Under the pieces are notes generated by a model that worked only from the letters and a program-made list of their open reading frames with translations, had not been told where the DNA came from and made no database searches. From Halorubrum lipolyticum DSM 21995 (GTDB taxonomy: Archaea > Halobacteriota > Halobacteria > Halobacteriales > Haloferacaceae), in assembly GCF_000337375.1 (NCBI RefSeq), contig NZ_AOJG01000037.1, positions 13,925 through 55,730 on the forward strand: a stretch of 41,806 nt of DNA, given 5' to 3'. Made by a program: the position numbers and the translations under genes. Positions 22,657 to 30,923 of this stretch are shown here, in pieces; within the stretch, counting starts at the first letter, position 1, and each line of letters opens with the position of its first letter.

Positions 22657-24629
22657 GAGGGCGTCACCTCCGGTGCGTCGGCCTCGGCAACGTCCGCGAG
22701 CCCGGTGATCTCCTCGCCGAAGGCGCTGAGTTCGTCGAGTCCGATCGGCTCGTCCCGCCGGAGCGGCGCCAGCATGAGCGGCGCGTCGAACCGGTCACGA
22801 ATCTCCTCGAGGTACTGCGCCTGCTGAGCGCGCCGGTTCGCGAAGAAGGCGTTGTCGCCGTACTCCTCGGGGAGGAGGTAGTTGGCGACGACCAACGAGG
22901 TCTCGATCCCGACCTGGTCTTCGAGGTCGGCGGCGGCACGGTACGCCTCCATCATGGGCGTGTACTCGGGGTACATCACGAACGCGAAGGTGCTCCGTTC
23001 GGGATCTTTCATCGTCTCGATGACCGCGTCGTACTGGTCGCCCTTCGCGGGGGCGGCGCCCTTCGTCAGCGAGCCGAGGTCCATGAACCCCTTCCAGTCG
23101 GAGGGGAGTTCGAGCAGGCGGAGGGTGTGACCCGTGGGTGCCGTGTCGAAGACGACGACGTCGTAGCCGTCCTCGTCGAAGTAGCTCACGAACTTCTCTA
23201 AGGCGGCCATCTCCTCGGCACACGGCGATTCCAACTCCTCTTCGACGTTCGCGATCGCGGCGTCGACGTCGATCTGGGTGTCCGCTTTGTCCTCGTACAT
23301 TTCGGTGACGTGGTCGAGGACCTGCTCGCGGTACTCCGCGAGCGCCTTCTCCTGGTCGATCCGCGCCGCGTCGAGGTTCTCCTGGCCGACCGGGGTCGGC
23401 TCGTGGCCCACGGGCTCGCCGAAGATGTCCTCGAGATGCGCGGCCGGGTCGGTCGTGACGACGAGCGTCTCGTGGCCCGCCTCGGCGAGCTTCGTCGCCG
23501 CCGTCGAGGCGACCGTGCTCTTGCCGACGCCGCCCTTGCCGGTGAAAAAGAGGTACTGCGTCTCCTCGCCCGGCGTGAGCTGGTCGACGACGGCGTCGGC
23601 GTCCGTCATTGACTCGAAGTCGACCGCGCCGTCGGAATCGACGTGTTCCGTACCGTCACCATCGACATCGGTCGCGGTCCCGACGTCGACGGTCGCCTCC
23701 GCGCCGTCGTAGAGGACGCCGCCCACGTCAGCGAGCAGGTCGAGCCCGGCGATCTCGCCCGGCTGGAGCGGGTACGTCGCCGTCGCGTCGGCGTCGAACT
23801 CCTCGCGGGCGCGCTCGATGACGGCTTGCTCGTCCGCGCGTTTCCCCTCGAAGAAGGGGTCGTCGCACACCGACTCGGGGAGGTAGCCGTTGAGGATCAA
23901 CAGCTGCGACTCGATCCCGAGCTCGCCGAGGTCGCTCGCGCTGCGTTCGATCTCGTCGATCGAGGAGCCCTCGGGCTTGCCGACGAAGGCGAACGATGTC
24001 CGCTCGTCGTCTTGGAGCGTGTCGATGGCGCGCTCGTACTCCCGCTTTCTGTCCTCCATCGAAGCCGCCGGGCCGATACAGGTCGAGCCGCCCTTCTCGA
24101 GTTCGGCGTTCCAGTCGGAGGGGAGCTCCATGAGCCGGATGGTGTGGCCCGTCGGCGCCGTGTCGAAGACGACGGCGTCGTACTCGGGGCTGTCCATGAA
24201 GTCGACGAAGTTGTCGAAGGCCGCGATCTCCTCGACGCAGGGGCTGTTGAGCTGCTCTTCGACCGTCTCGATCTCCTCGTCGCCGAGCAGTTCCCGCATC
24301 GGCTCGATCGTCTCCTGGCGGTACTCTTCCGCGGCCGTGTCGGGGTCGATCTCGATCGCGGAGAGGTTCTCGACCCCGTCGATCGCGGTGACCTCGTGGC
24401 CGATCGCCTGGCCGAAGATGTCCGAGAGGTTCGGCGCGGGGTCGGTGGTCACCAGCAGCGTCTCGTAGTCGTTGTCGGCGAGCCAGGTCGCGGTCGCGCA
24501 GCTCACCGTGCTCTTGCCGACGCCGCCCTTCCCGCTGAAGAAGACGAACTCGGTGTCGTCGCCGCTCGGTTCGACTATCTCGCGCGCGCTCGTCGCCGCC
24601 GACTCCGCCGACCGCTGTGTCCGTGCCAT
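22653..24629 (-). CDS. arsA: ArsA arsenite-stimulated ATPase, two-domain form
   Basis: 658 residues, two homologous nucleotide-binding halves joined by an acidic linker (about 308-350). Deviant Walker A motifs GKGGVGKST at 33-41 and 363-371; DTAPTGHT switch II motifs at 155-162 and in the second half. The three arsenite-site cysteines of E. coli ArsA (113, 172, 422) have counterparts at C131 (SPCVEEIA), C183 (GGSTCIGP) and C469 (SPCAEEMA). It should therefore be the metalloid-activated enzyme rather than a Get3 tail-anchor factor. It normally energises an arsenite channel (ArsB), and no ars-type channel lies in this operon. It starts 3 bp after the arsD stop and is coupled to the two downstream small genes. 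Confidence 0.95.
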   Translation of the reverse strand: MARTQRSAESAATSAREIVEPSGDDTEFVFFSGKGGVGKSTVSCATATWLADNDYETLLVTTDPAPNLSDIFGQAIGHEVTAIDGVENLSAIEIDPDTAAEEYRQETIEPMRELLGDEEIETVEEQLNSPCVEEIAAFDNFVDFMDSPEYDAVVFDTAPTGHTIRLMELPSDWNAELEKGGSTCIGPAASMEDRKREYERAIDTLQDDERTSFAFVGKPEGSSIDEIERSASDLGELGIESQLLILNGYLPESVCDDPFFEGKRADEQAVIERAREEFDADATATYPLQPGEIAGLDLLADVGGVLYDGAEATVDVGTATDVDGDGTEHVDSDGAVDFESMTDADAVVDQLTPGEETQYLFFTGKGGVGKSTVASTAATKLAEAGHETLVVTTDPAAHLEDIFGEPVGHEPTPVGQENLDAARIDQEKALAEYREQVLDHVTEMYEDKADTQIDVDAAIANVEEELESPCAEEMAALEKFVSYFDEDGYDVVVFDTAPTGHTLRLLELPSDWKGFMDLGSLTKGAAPAKGDQYDAVIETMKDPERSTFAFVMYPEYTPMMEAYRAAADLEDQVGIETSLVVANYLLPEEYGDNAFFANRRAQQAQYLEEIRDRFDAPLMLAPLRRDEPIGLDELSAFGEEITGLADVAEADAPEVTPS

Positions 24630-24632
24630 CTG

Positions 24633-24962
24633 TCAGGCCTCCTGTGGCGCGGCGCTTCCGTCGATAGCCGCGGTCAGTTCGTCGTACGAGAGGTACTCGC
24701 CCTCGGCGACGATCTCGTCGTCGACGACCGTGATCGGGAGGACCGACGGGCCGTCCGCCTGCACGCGGTCGTAGATCCGCTTCGTTTCGAGGAACTGGTC
24801 GATGTTGTGCTGCATGTTCGCCCGAGTGACCTCGAGGTCGTCGAACGCGTCCTCGAGCTGGTCGAGCGCCGCGCTGACCGCGACGAGTTCGTCGTCGGGG
24901 TCGGGGCCGCAGACGCCGGTGGAGCAACACATCGCTTCTTCGTACAGGGTGAGTTCGGTCAT
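24633..24962 (-). CDS. arsD: ArsD arsenite metallochaperone
   Basis: 109 residues from ATG 24962 (MTELTLYEEAMCC...). The open frame extends 33 codons upstream but that part lacks homology, and 109 is close to the usual ArsD length. The essential arsenite site is intact: C12, C13 and C18 in MCCSTGVCGP. The fold is thioredoxin-like, with VLPITVVDDEIVAEGEYLS toward the C-terminus. ArsD carries As(III) bound to cytosolic thiols to ArsA and raises its affinity. First gene of the operon; arsR is divergent 317 bp away. Confidence 0.95.
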   Translation of the reverse strand: MTELTLYEEAMCCSTGVCGPDPDDELVAVSAALDQLEDAFDDLEVTRANMQHNIDQFLETKRIYDRVQADGPSVLPITVVDDEIVAEGEYLSYDELTAAIDGSAAPQEA

Positions 24963-24999
24963 GGTGGTGTCGAGTCGTCGTCGTTCGTCTGAGCCATCG

Positions 25000-25279
25000 G
25001 TCACAGCGAGGCGCGCCGTCGGCGCGGCCACTGTGACCAACTCATTTGAACGATCCCTCATACAATGATAAGCCCTTCGGTCGGGCGGCTCCGCGGTTAT
25101 AGCGTGGCAGAAAGCCAGCTAAGACGGGAAAAACACTTTTCAACAGATCTTCTCTCGCTGATTGTCCTCGCCTCTATCTGGCCAATAGCTGAATTATTTT
25201 CGTATCGTTTTCCCAGCGGCCGCCTTGGTCGGGACGGCGTTCCACAACGCTTAATCTCGGATCGGCTCAACTGTGACGT
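25000..25279. promoter_or_regulatory. Divergent ars control region with repeated CTGTGAC boxes
   Basis: CTGTGAC occurs at 25031-25037 and 25271-25277, and its complement GTCACAG at 25000-25006. The first two on the arsD side form a spaced inverted repeat; the third touches the arsR start. TATA-like elements are TTAATCTC (25251-25258, about 26 bp before arsR ATG 25280) and, on the minus strand, GGCTTATCA (25066-25074) for arsD. The boxes are candidate ArsR operators. This rests on pattern only. Confidence 0.5.
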
Positions 25280-25675
25280 ATGTCATCGACCGATCGCCTG
25301 CGGCGGTACGTCGTCGACGAGTGCGGCTCCTGTACCGACGCGGACCTCTCCGAGCGACTGGCGGAGCTGGAGGAGCTGAACGAGGCCGCCGGCGGGTCAG
25401 CCCTGGAGAGCGACGTCGAGCTGCTGTCGGCGCTCGGGAACGAGACGCGGTACGAGATCGTCCGGATGCTCCACGCGGCCGACGACGACGAGCTGTGCGT
25501 CTGCGAGCTCTCGCCGCTGCTGGACGTGAGCGACAGCGCGATCAGCCACGCCCTCTCGAAGCTCACCGACGCCGGTCTCGTCACGCGTCGGAAGGAGGGG
25601 AAGTGGCGGATGTACCGCGCCACGCCGCGCGCGAACGCCGTCCTCGTCGCGCTCGACGGCTCGCGGTCGCTGTGA
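25280..25675 (+). CDS. arsR: ArsR-type metalloregulator
   Basis: 131 residues. A short N-terminal part with C15 and C18 (ECGSC) is followed by an ArsR winged helix: LLSALGNETRYEIVRML, the metalloid-site ELCVCEL with C73 and C75 at the start of the recognition region, LLDVSDSAISHALSKLTDAGLV and the wing RRKEGKWRMYRA. The Cys-Val-Cys pair matches the alpha-3 CxC site of arsenite-sensing ArsR proteins. It should repress arsD-arsA until arsenite binds. Transcription is probably leaderless. Arrangement divergent to arsD is classic. Confidence 0.93.
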   Translation: MSSTDRLRRYVVDECGSCTDADLSERLAELEELNEAAGGSALESDVELLSALGNETRYEIVRMLHAADDDELCVCELSPLLDVSDSAISHALSKLTDAGLVTRRKEGKWRMYRATPRANAVLVALDGSRSL

Positions 25676-25749
25676 ACGCCCGGCCCCGATAGGTCGTCGC
25701 GTCGGTCGAGCAAGAAAACGCATATCTCCCTCGCCGTCACACGGTCGGC

Positions 25750-26964
25750 ATGTCCCGTTCTCTGAGCTGTTACCGGTGTGGCGACCGCTACGACGACGAC
25801 ACCCGCGTCCGGTGCGCCTGCGGGGAACCGCTCTGGATCGACGCGCGGCCGACGGCCTCCTCGTGGGACGACCGTCCGGACCGGGGCGGGATGTGGCGGT
25901 ACGAGGCGCTGTTGCCGATCGATCGGCCGGAGGGCGTCGCGGGGGCCGCGGGCGGCACGCCCCTGGTCAGAACTCCCGGACTCGACGACGCGACCGGGGG
26001 CCGGGCGTTCGTCAAAGACGAGGGCGAGAACCCGACCGGCGCGTACAAAGACCGCGGGAGCGCGGTGGCGGTTCCGCACGCGATCGCGGCGGGCGACGAC
26101 GTCGTCGGCACGGTCTCGTACGGCAACATGGCGATCAGCACCGCCGCTCACGCGGCGAGCCTCGACCGCGAGTGCGTCGTGTTCGTCCCGGCGGATATCT
26201 CGGGGGTGCGGCTGGAGCTCATCGCGCAGTACGAGCCGACTATCGTGCGGGTCAGCGGCGAGTACGGGAAGCTGTACGGCGACGCGCTCGCCCTCTCCGA
26301 ACGGCATCCGATCAGCGTTCTCGTGAGCGACGCGCCGGCCCGCATCAGCGGGTACAAGACGGCGGTATTCGAGATCTACGACGCCCTCGCCCCGGAGACG
26401 CCCGACGTGATCGCGCTGCCGGCGAGTTCCGGCGGGTTCGCCTCGGGGGTCTGGCTGGGGATCCGCGACCTCGAGAGCGCGGGCCTGCTCGCCGAGCGAC
26501 CGCGCGTGTGCCTCGTCCAGACCGCCGCCGCCGACCCGCTGACGCGCGCGTTCGAGGCGGGTGCGACGGAGCCGACGCCGATGTCGCCCGACGAGACGGG
26601 CGAGACGATCGCCCACTCGATCGGGAATCCGGACCCGCCGAGCGGCGCGCGTGCGCTCGCCGCGGTCCGCGACACGGGCGGCGCCGTCGTCTCCGTCACC
26701 GACGACGAGATACGCGCCGCACAGCGCCGGTTCGCCGTCGACGGCGGCTTCTGCGTCGAGCCGGCGTCCGCGGCGACGCTGGCCGGCGTCTCGCGCCTCG
26801 CGGAGCGGGGCGAGGTCGCGGCCGACGACTCCGTCGTCCTCGTGCCGACCGGGACGGGGTTCAAGGAGATGGGGACCGGCGAGGCGGCGGTCGAGACCGA
26901 GGCGGTCCACCGGACCGACCTGTCGGACCGGCTCGAGTCCCTGCTCGGTTCACGGCGCCCGTGA
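25750..26964 (+). CDS. Threonine synthase-like PLP enzyme with N-terminal zinc ribbon
   Basis: 404 residues of fold-type II PLP enzymes. The N-terminal zinc ribbon uses C7, C10, C22 and C24 (CYRCG...CACG). PLP lysine K100 in NPTGAYKDRG (canonical threonine synthase has NPTGSFKDR). Substrate-binding VSYGNMAISTAAHAA and phosphate-loop ALPASSGGFASG follow. The C-terminal segment is FCVEPASAATLAGV with VLVPTGTGFKE. Cytoplasmic; converts O-phosphohomoserine to threonine if it is a true ThrC. The Tyr-for-Phe change and stand-alone position leave open a paralogous lyase. It lies downstream of arsR on the same strand (74 bp) but need not be part of the arsenic system. Confidence 0.88.
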   Translation: MSRSLSCYRCGDRYDDDTRVRCACGEPLWIDARPTASSWDDRPDRGGMWRYEALLPIDRPEGVAGAAGGTPLVRTPGLDDATGGRAFVKDEGENPTGAYKDRGSAVAVPHAIAAGDDVVGTVSYGNMAISTAAHAASLDRECVVFVPADISGVRLELIAQYEPTIVRVSGEYGKLYGDALALSERHPISVLVSDAPARISGYKTAVFEIYDALAPETPDVIALPASSGGFASGVWLGIRDLESAGLLAERPRVCLVQTAAADPLTRAFEAGATEPTPMSPDETGETIAHSIGNPDPPSGARALAAVRDTGGAVVSVTDDEIRAAQRRFAVDGGFCVEPASAATLAGVSRLAERGEVAADDSVVLVPTGTGFKEMGTGEAAVETEAVHRTDLSDRLESLLGSRRP

Positions 26965-26982
26965 GAGCGTCGCTTGATGCGG

Positions 26983-28824
26983 TCAGACGCCCCAGATGAC
27001 CGCGATACCGGCCGTCGCGACGACGGCGAGGAGCAGCTGGAGCGGGCCGCCGACCCGGAGGAAGTCGGCGAACTCGTAGCCGCCGGGGCCGTACACCATG
27101 AGGTTCGTCTGGTAGCCGACCGGGGTCATGAACGAGGTCGCGGACGCGAACATCACCGCGAGGAGGAACGCGAACTCGTTGGCGCCGAGCTGGGCGGCCG
27201 CGCTGACGCCGACCGGGATCATCAGCACCGCCGTCGCCACCGGCGTGATGACGCTCGCCAGCAGGCCGGCGACGGCGTACAGGACGAACATGACGCCCAC
27301 GGTCGGGAGGACCTCGTCGGTCGCGACGAGGAACTCCGAGACGACGGCCGCGCCGCCCGTGGACTCCAACGCGATCCCGAGCGGGATGACCCCCGCGAGG
27401 AGGAAGATGACGTTCCACGAGACGGCGTCGTAGGCGTCGGCGGTCGTCAGACAGCCGGTGACGACCATCACCACCACGCCGGCCAGCGCCGCGATCACGA
27501 TCGGGAGGACATCGAGCGCGGCGAGCGCGACGACGCCGACGAGGACGCCGACGGCGATCGGGGTCTTCGGCGAGAGGGGTGCGATCTCGTCGATGTCAGC
27601 GTCGGCCAGCCGGTCGAGCGCGCGCTCGTCGGCGATGACGAGGTCGCCGGTGTCCGTGAAGTACCGGACGGACGCCGGCGTCGTCCGGACCAACAGCAGG
27701 TCGCCGGCCTCCAGCGTGCGGTCGGCGAGGTCGGTGCGGAACAGGTCGCCGCCGCGGCGCACGGCGAGCACGCTCGTTTCGTGGTAGTCGTGGAGGCCGG
27801 TCTCGGCGACGGTCTCGCCGACGAACGGCGACCGGTCCGGGACGATCGCCTTCGCGAGCATGCCGTCGGTGGCCGATGACTCGAACGTCTCCTCGGTCAC
27901 CGTCTCGCGGGCCCGCCTCCCGAGCGTCGCTTCCCTCCGGAACTGCGCGACCGCCTGCAGGGGGCCGTGGACGACCACGCCGTCGCCCGCCTCGATGACC
28001 CGGTCGGAGTGCGGGCCGGCGTACGCCTCGCCGTCGCGCCGGACCTGCAGGATGCGGACCGCCGGGTGCGCGTCGTCGAATTCCTCGACGGACAGGCCGA
28101 CGGCGACGGATCCCGGTCGCACGTACAGGTGCGTGAGGTAGTCGTCGAGGTCGAACTCCGCGACCGGGTCGCTGTCGACGGGGACGCGGGCGGGCGTGAG
28201 CCGCCAGCCGACGGTCAGCAGGTACGCGCTCCCGACCGCGAGCAGGACGGCGCCGAGCCCCGTGAACTCGAACATCCCGATCCCGTCGCGTCCGTCGATG
28301 AGGAGGCGCGCGAAGTCGCTGGCGAGGATGTTCGTCGACGTGCCGATGAGGGTGAGCGTGCCGCCGAGGATGGCGGCGTACGACAGCGGGAGGAGGAGCT
28401 TCGAGGGGCTCAGCTTCGAGTTCTCGGCGAGCCCGGTGACCATCGGGATGAAGACGGCGACGACCGGCGTGTTGTTCACGAACCCCGCGATGGGGCCGGT
28501 CGTGCAGACGGTGGCGACGAGCGCGCGGAACTCCCGGCCGGCGGTGAACTCCGCGAGGTAGACGCCGAGCCGTTCGACGACCCCCGTCCGCTGGACGCCC
28601 GCGCTCAGCATGTACATCGCGATGATGGTGACCGTCGCGGGGTTCGCGAACCCGGAGATCGCCGCTCCCGCGCCGACGCCGGTCCACGGTTCGAGGACCA
28701 CGAGCGCGGCGACGACGCCGATCGCGGTCACGTCGTTCGGGACGACCTCGGTGACGAACGCCACCAACACGGCGACGATGAGCAGGAAGACCACGGCGAC
28801 GCCCGACACCTCGACGATCGGCAT
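26983..28824 (-). CDS. SLC13/ion-transporter superfamily permease with two RCK_C (TrkA_C) domains
   Basis: 613 residues. N-terminal bundle of about six TM helices with the signature GPIAGFVNNTPVVAVFIP and GTLTLIGTSTNILASDF. Two central cytosolic RCK_C domains (about 222-300 and 325-398: GSVAVGLSVEEFDD..., PFVGETVAETGL...) are followed by a second membrane half ending TPVGYQTNLMVYGPGGY, the repeat-related motif of SLC13/DASS and ArsB-like carriers. Likely sodium-coupled uptake of sulfate, phosphate, dicarboxylate or a related anion. It lies near an ars operon without its own channel, so a metalloid role is possible but unsupported by motifs. A paralogue is at 31484-33544. Confidence 0.92.
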   Translation of the reverse strand: MPIVEVSGVAVVFLLIVAVLVAFVTEVVPNDVTAIGVVAALVVLEPWTGVGAGAAISGFANPATVTIIAMYMLSAGVQRTGVVERLGVYLAEFTAGREFRALVATVCTTGPIAGFVNNTPVVAVFIPMVTGLAENSKLSPSKLLLPLSYAAILGGTLTLIGTSTNILASDFARLLIDGRDGIGMFEFTGLGAVLLAVGSAYLLTVGWRLTPARVPVDSDPVAEFDLDDYLTHLYVRPGSVAVGLSVEEFDDAHPAVRILQVRRDGEAYAGPHSDRVIEAGDGVVVHGPLQAVAQFRREATLGRRARETVTEETFESSATDGMLAKAIVPDRSPFVGETVAETGLHDYHETSVLAVRRGGDLFRTDLADRTLEAGDLLLVRTTPASVRYFTDTGDLVIADERALDRLADADIDEIAPLSPKTPIAVGVLVGVVALAALDVLPIVIAALAGVVVMVVTGCLTTADAYDAVSWNVIFLLAGVIPLGIALESTGGAAVVSEFLVATDEVLPTVGVMFVLYAVAGLLASVITPVATAVLMIPVGVSAAAQLGANEFAFLLAVMFASATSFMTPVGYQTNLMVYGPGGYEFADFLRVGGPLQLLLAVVATAGIAVIWGV

Positions 28825-28873
28825 ACGCGGACGACTCCCCTCGACCCCTTCACTGTTCCCCTCGATCGGCGTC

Positions 28874-28955
28874 GCCGGCGGCGAAGCCGCCGGCTGTCAG
28901 AGGGACCGAAGGTCCCTCGCTCCTCGCGAGTGGAAGGCCCGCGCTGAGACGCGCG
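28874..28955 (+). other. Tandem hairpins, possible relic of an IS200/IS605-type 3' end or structured RNA
   Basis: Two perfect stems with GAA loops lie back to back: a 9-bp stem at 28874-28894 and an 8-bp stem at 28900-28918. Then come a palindrome CTCGCGAG (28923-28930) and an imperfect stem from GCCCGCGC around 28937-28954. The order hairpin, hairpin, GTGGAAG(G)CCCGCGC recalls the 3' ends of haloarchaeal TnpB-type elements, whose RNA is structured there. No tnpB frame is nearby. The site lies between divergent gene starts (28824 and 29108), so a terminator role is unlikely. Confidence 0.4.
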
Positions 28956-29107
28956 ACACGGCTCGTTCCGTGATAAGCGATCGTCGAAATCGCTCACTCA
29001 ATTATCAATATCCGCTTGCCAGCGACGATCCGCAACACCCTCTCCCGTTCTCGGCCACGGTGGTCTCGGCAGTACACTCTTTTCAGTTGGCGTCGAACCG
29101 CGACCTA

Positions 29108-29536
29108 ATGCCCGACACCGTTCTCGTCGCCTTCGACGGGTCGCTGCTCTCCGAGCGCGCGCTGACGTACGCGCTCGAGACCTTCCCGGAGGCGACCCTC
29201 ACCGCGATGTACGTCATCGATCCGATCGACTCGGTCGTCGACGTGGAGGTCGGCGGCCTGCCGGTCGCCGAGGACTGGCACGACGACGCCCGGGACCGCG
29301 CGACCGACATCCACGCGACGGCCGCGGAGCTCGCGGCGGAACGCGGGATCGACCTCGCGACCGTCACGGAAGTCGGCAGGCCCGCCCGGACGATTCTGGC
29401 CTACGCTGACGACCACGATGTCGACCAGATCGTCATGGGTAGTCACGGTCGCTCGGGCCTCGACCGGGCGCTCCTCGGCAGCGTTGCCGAGACGGTCACC
29501 CGCCGAGCACGGATTCCGGTGACGGTCGTCGGATGA
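29108..29536 (+). CDS. UspA-family universal stress protein
   Basis: 142 residues from ATG 29108. The frame is open further upstream without coding character. It starts TVLVAFDGSLLSERALTYAL, continues with the central ATAAELAAERGIDLATVTEVGRP, and has the ATP-binding signature GSHGRSGLDRALLGSVAETV (G-2x-G-9x-G-S) near residues 113-132, then RIPVTVVG. Single-domain cytosolic ATP-binding stress protein. Its stop overlaps the next frame (ATGA), placing it at the head of a short plus-strand unit with the metal-ATPase relic and the HTH regulator. Confidence 0.93.
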   Translation: MPDTVLVAFDGSLLSERALTYALETFPEATLTAMYVIDPIDSVVDVEVGGLPVAEDWHDDARDRATDIHATAAELAAERGIDLATVTEVGRPARTILAYADDHDVDQIVMGSHGRSGLDRALLGSVAETVTRRARIPVTVVG

Positions 29537-30066
29537 CGCGATCAGGGAGGGACGGACGGCCGATCGCTCCCGCGGCGAGCCCGACGACCGCGGCGACCGC
29601 GCGACCGCGGCGAACCCGACGACCGCGGCGACCCCGGCGGCCCCTGACAGCGGCCGTGACCGCCTCTGACCCACCCCCGCGCTCGACGTGTACCGTCCGC
29701 ATCGAACGACGAGGCGGTCGCGGCGCGGCGGGGGCGCGGGCGCTCGAACGTCACCTCCCCGTCGCGCTCGTCAACGTCGACGTCTCCTTCCGAACGGGGA
29801 GCGCTCGGGTCACCTACGACGGGGAGCGCACGTCCGAGGCGTCGATCCGAGACGCGGTCCGCGACGGGGTGAACGACGCCCCGGCGCTGGCGACCGCAAC
29901 GCTCCGGATCGCGATGGGCGGCGCCGGGATCGGCCACGCTGCCGACGGTGACCGCCGACTCGCCGCCGGTCGTCGCTTGTGCCGACCGATCAAAACTGGT
30001 ACGACGCTGTCTCACCAACCCCCACGTATGGGCGAGTCTCTCGGCGGATCGAGGTGGGTGAAATGA
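29533..30066 (+). pseudogene. Collapsed P1B-type metal ATPase relic (HMA domain joined to hinge motif)
   Basis: The 177-codon frame contains an HMA-like domain (about 51-110: CTVRIER ... ARALERHLP ... SARVTYDGERTSEASIRDAV). It runs straight into DGVNDAPALATATLRIAMG (from codon 111, DNA 29863), which in intact heavy-metal ATPases lies about 600 residues later, at the P-domain hinge. The actuator, phosphorylation and membrane domains are gone, and the HMA CxxC is replaced by an RGGRG stretch. The first 50 codons are Arg/Pro-rich and the last 35 look non-coding. Nevertheless both ends overlap neighbours by ATGA, so it may still be translated. The deletion may have used the shared Asp-Gly codons. 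Confidence 0.82.
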
Positions 30067-30656
30067 ACCGACGGCGATCCGATACGGTCGTCGCTGGCCT
30101 GGTCGCCGTCGTCCTCGTCGGCGGCGGCGTGCTCGGCTGGCAGGCGTACCAGCAACAGCAGGCCTTCGACCAGATGGGACCGATGATGGGCGGATCGATG
30201 GGGGCGGTCCACGGAACGAACCCGCTCTGGTACGTCCTCGGAGCCCTCCTCGTCTCGGCCGTCCTCGGTGGGGGATATCTCGCGGTTCGGGACGATCTCA
30301 GCGGCGCGGACGAACCCGATCGATCACGGGACGGCTCGGCGAGTCCGACCGACTCCGAGGGCGCCGAATCTCCGGCGGAGGCCGCTCGCTCGGCGGGAGA
30401 TTTCGATCCGGAGTCTCGGCCTCGCGACCGCGTACTGGACCTCCTGCCGGAGGACGAACGTCGGGTCCTCCGACCGGTCCTCTCCTCGCCCGGCATCACA
30501 CAGATCGAACTGCGGGACCGCTCGGAGTTCTCGAAGAGCAAGGTCAGCCAGACGGTGAGCGCGCTCGAGAAGCGCGGCCTCCTGTACCGCGAGCGTCAAG
30601 GGCGGACGTATCGCGTCTACCCGAGCGACGACCTCCAACGGAACCGGGCGAACTAG
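30063..30656 (+). CDS. Two-TM membrane protein with cytosolic MarR-like winged HTH and Met-rich loop
   Basis: 197 residues from ATG 30063, with the ribosome-binding site GAGGTG. N-terminal MNRRR then TM1 (8-26), a short loop with M38, M41, M42, M46 and H50 (DQMGPMMGGSMGAVHG), TM2 (55-75), a disordered acidic linker (78-115) and a C-terminal winged helix (about 118-190: LRPVLSSPGITQIELRDRSEF, SKVSQTVSALEKRGLLYRERQGRTYRV). Positive-inside placement puts the Met-rich loop outside and the HTH inside, so this could be a one-component membrane sensor. The adjacent metal-ATPase relic and His-rich secreted protein point to copper or another soft metal. Confidence 0.82.
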   Translation: MNRRRSDTVVAGLVAVVLVGGGVLGWQAYQQQQAFDQMGPMMGGSMGAVHGTNPLWYVLGALLVSAVLGGGYLAVRDDLSGADEPDRSRDGSASPTDSEGAESPAEAARSAGDFDPESRPRDRVLDLLPEDERRVLRPVLSSPGITQIELRDRSEFSKSKVSQTVSALEKRGLLYRERQGRTYRVYPSDDLQRNRAN

Positions 30657-30840
30657 CGGACCGTTCCCGCCAACTCTCGCCGCGTCCAACACGCGATCGC
30701 GGGCGCCGGTCGCGGCGGTGTCGGTGCCCCCCCTCGCAGTGGTGTCGGTCCCCTCTCGCAAAGGGGTCGAGCGCCGATCCGGCGAATTCGGGCCGCATGA
30801 ACGGTCCGGCCTCTAAAAAACGGTTAGATCGGGTTATACA

Positions 30841-30855
30841 CGTTCTCGAACGTTC
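30841..30855. promoter_or_regulatory. Candidate operator upstream of the His-rich protein gene
   Basis: CGTTC-TC-GAACG (30841-30852) overlaps the palindrome GAACGTTC (30848-30855), about 70-80 bp before ATG 30924 and just downstream of the TATA-like TTATAC (about 30833-30838). It is a plausible binding site for the adjacent HTH protein. A second small direct repeat (ggtgtcggt...ctcgca, about 30717-30770) lies in the same 267-bp gap, which otherwise shows nothing. Confidence 0.4.
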
Positions 30856-30923
30856 TCCTGATCGGATTCACACCCAGCAGAATAACTCCGGAGGGGTCGT
30901 ACGGGTAACCGAGGAGAAAAGCA

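Noticed and set aside
22653-24629. ArsA as a Get3-type tail-anchored protein targeting factor
   Set aside because: It has two domains with the three arsenite-site cysteines and lies in an arsD operon. Get3 is single-domain with a CxxC dimer site.
24963-25061. N-terminal 33-codon extension of ArsD
   Set aside because: It lacks similarity to ArsD, contains the candidate operator boxes, and would give an unusually long protein.
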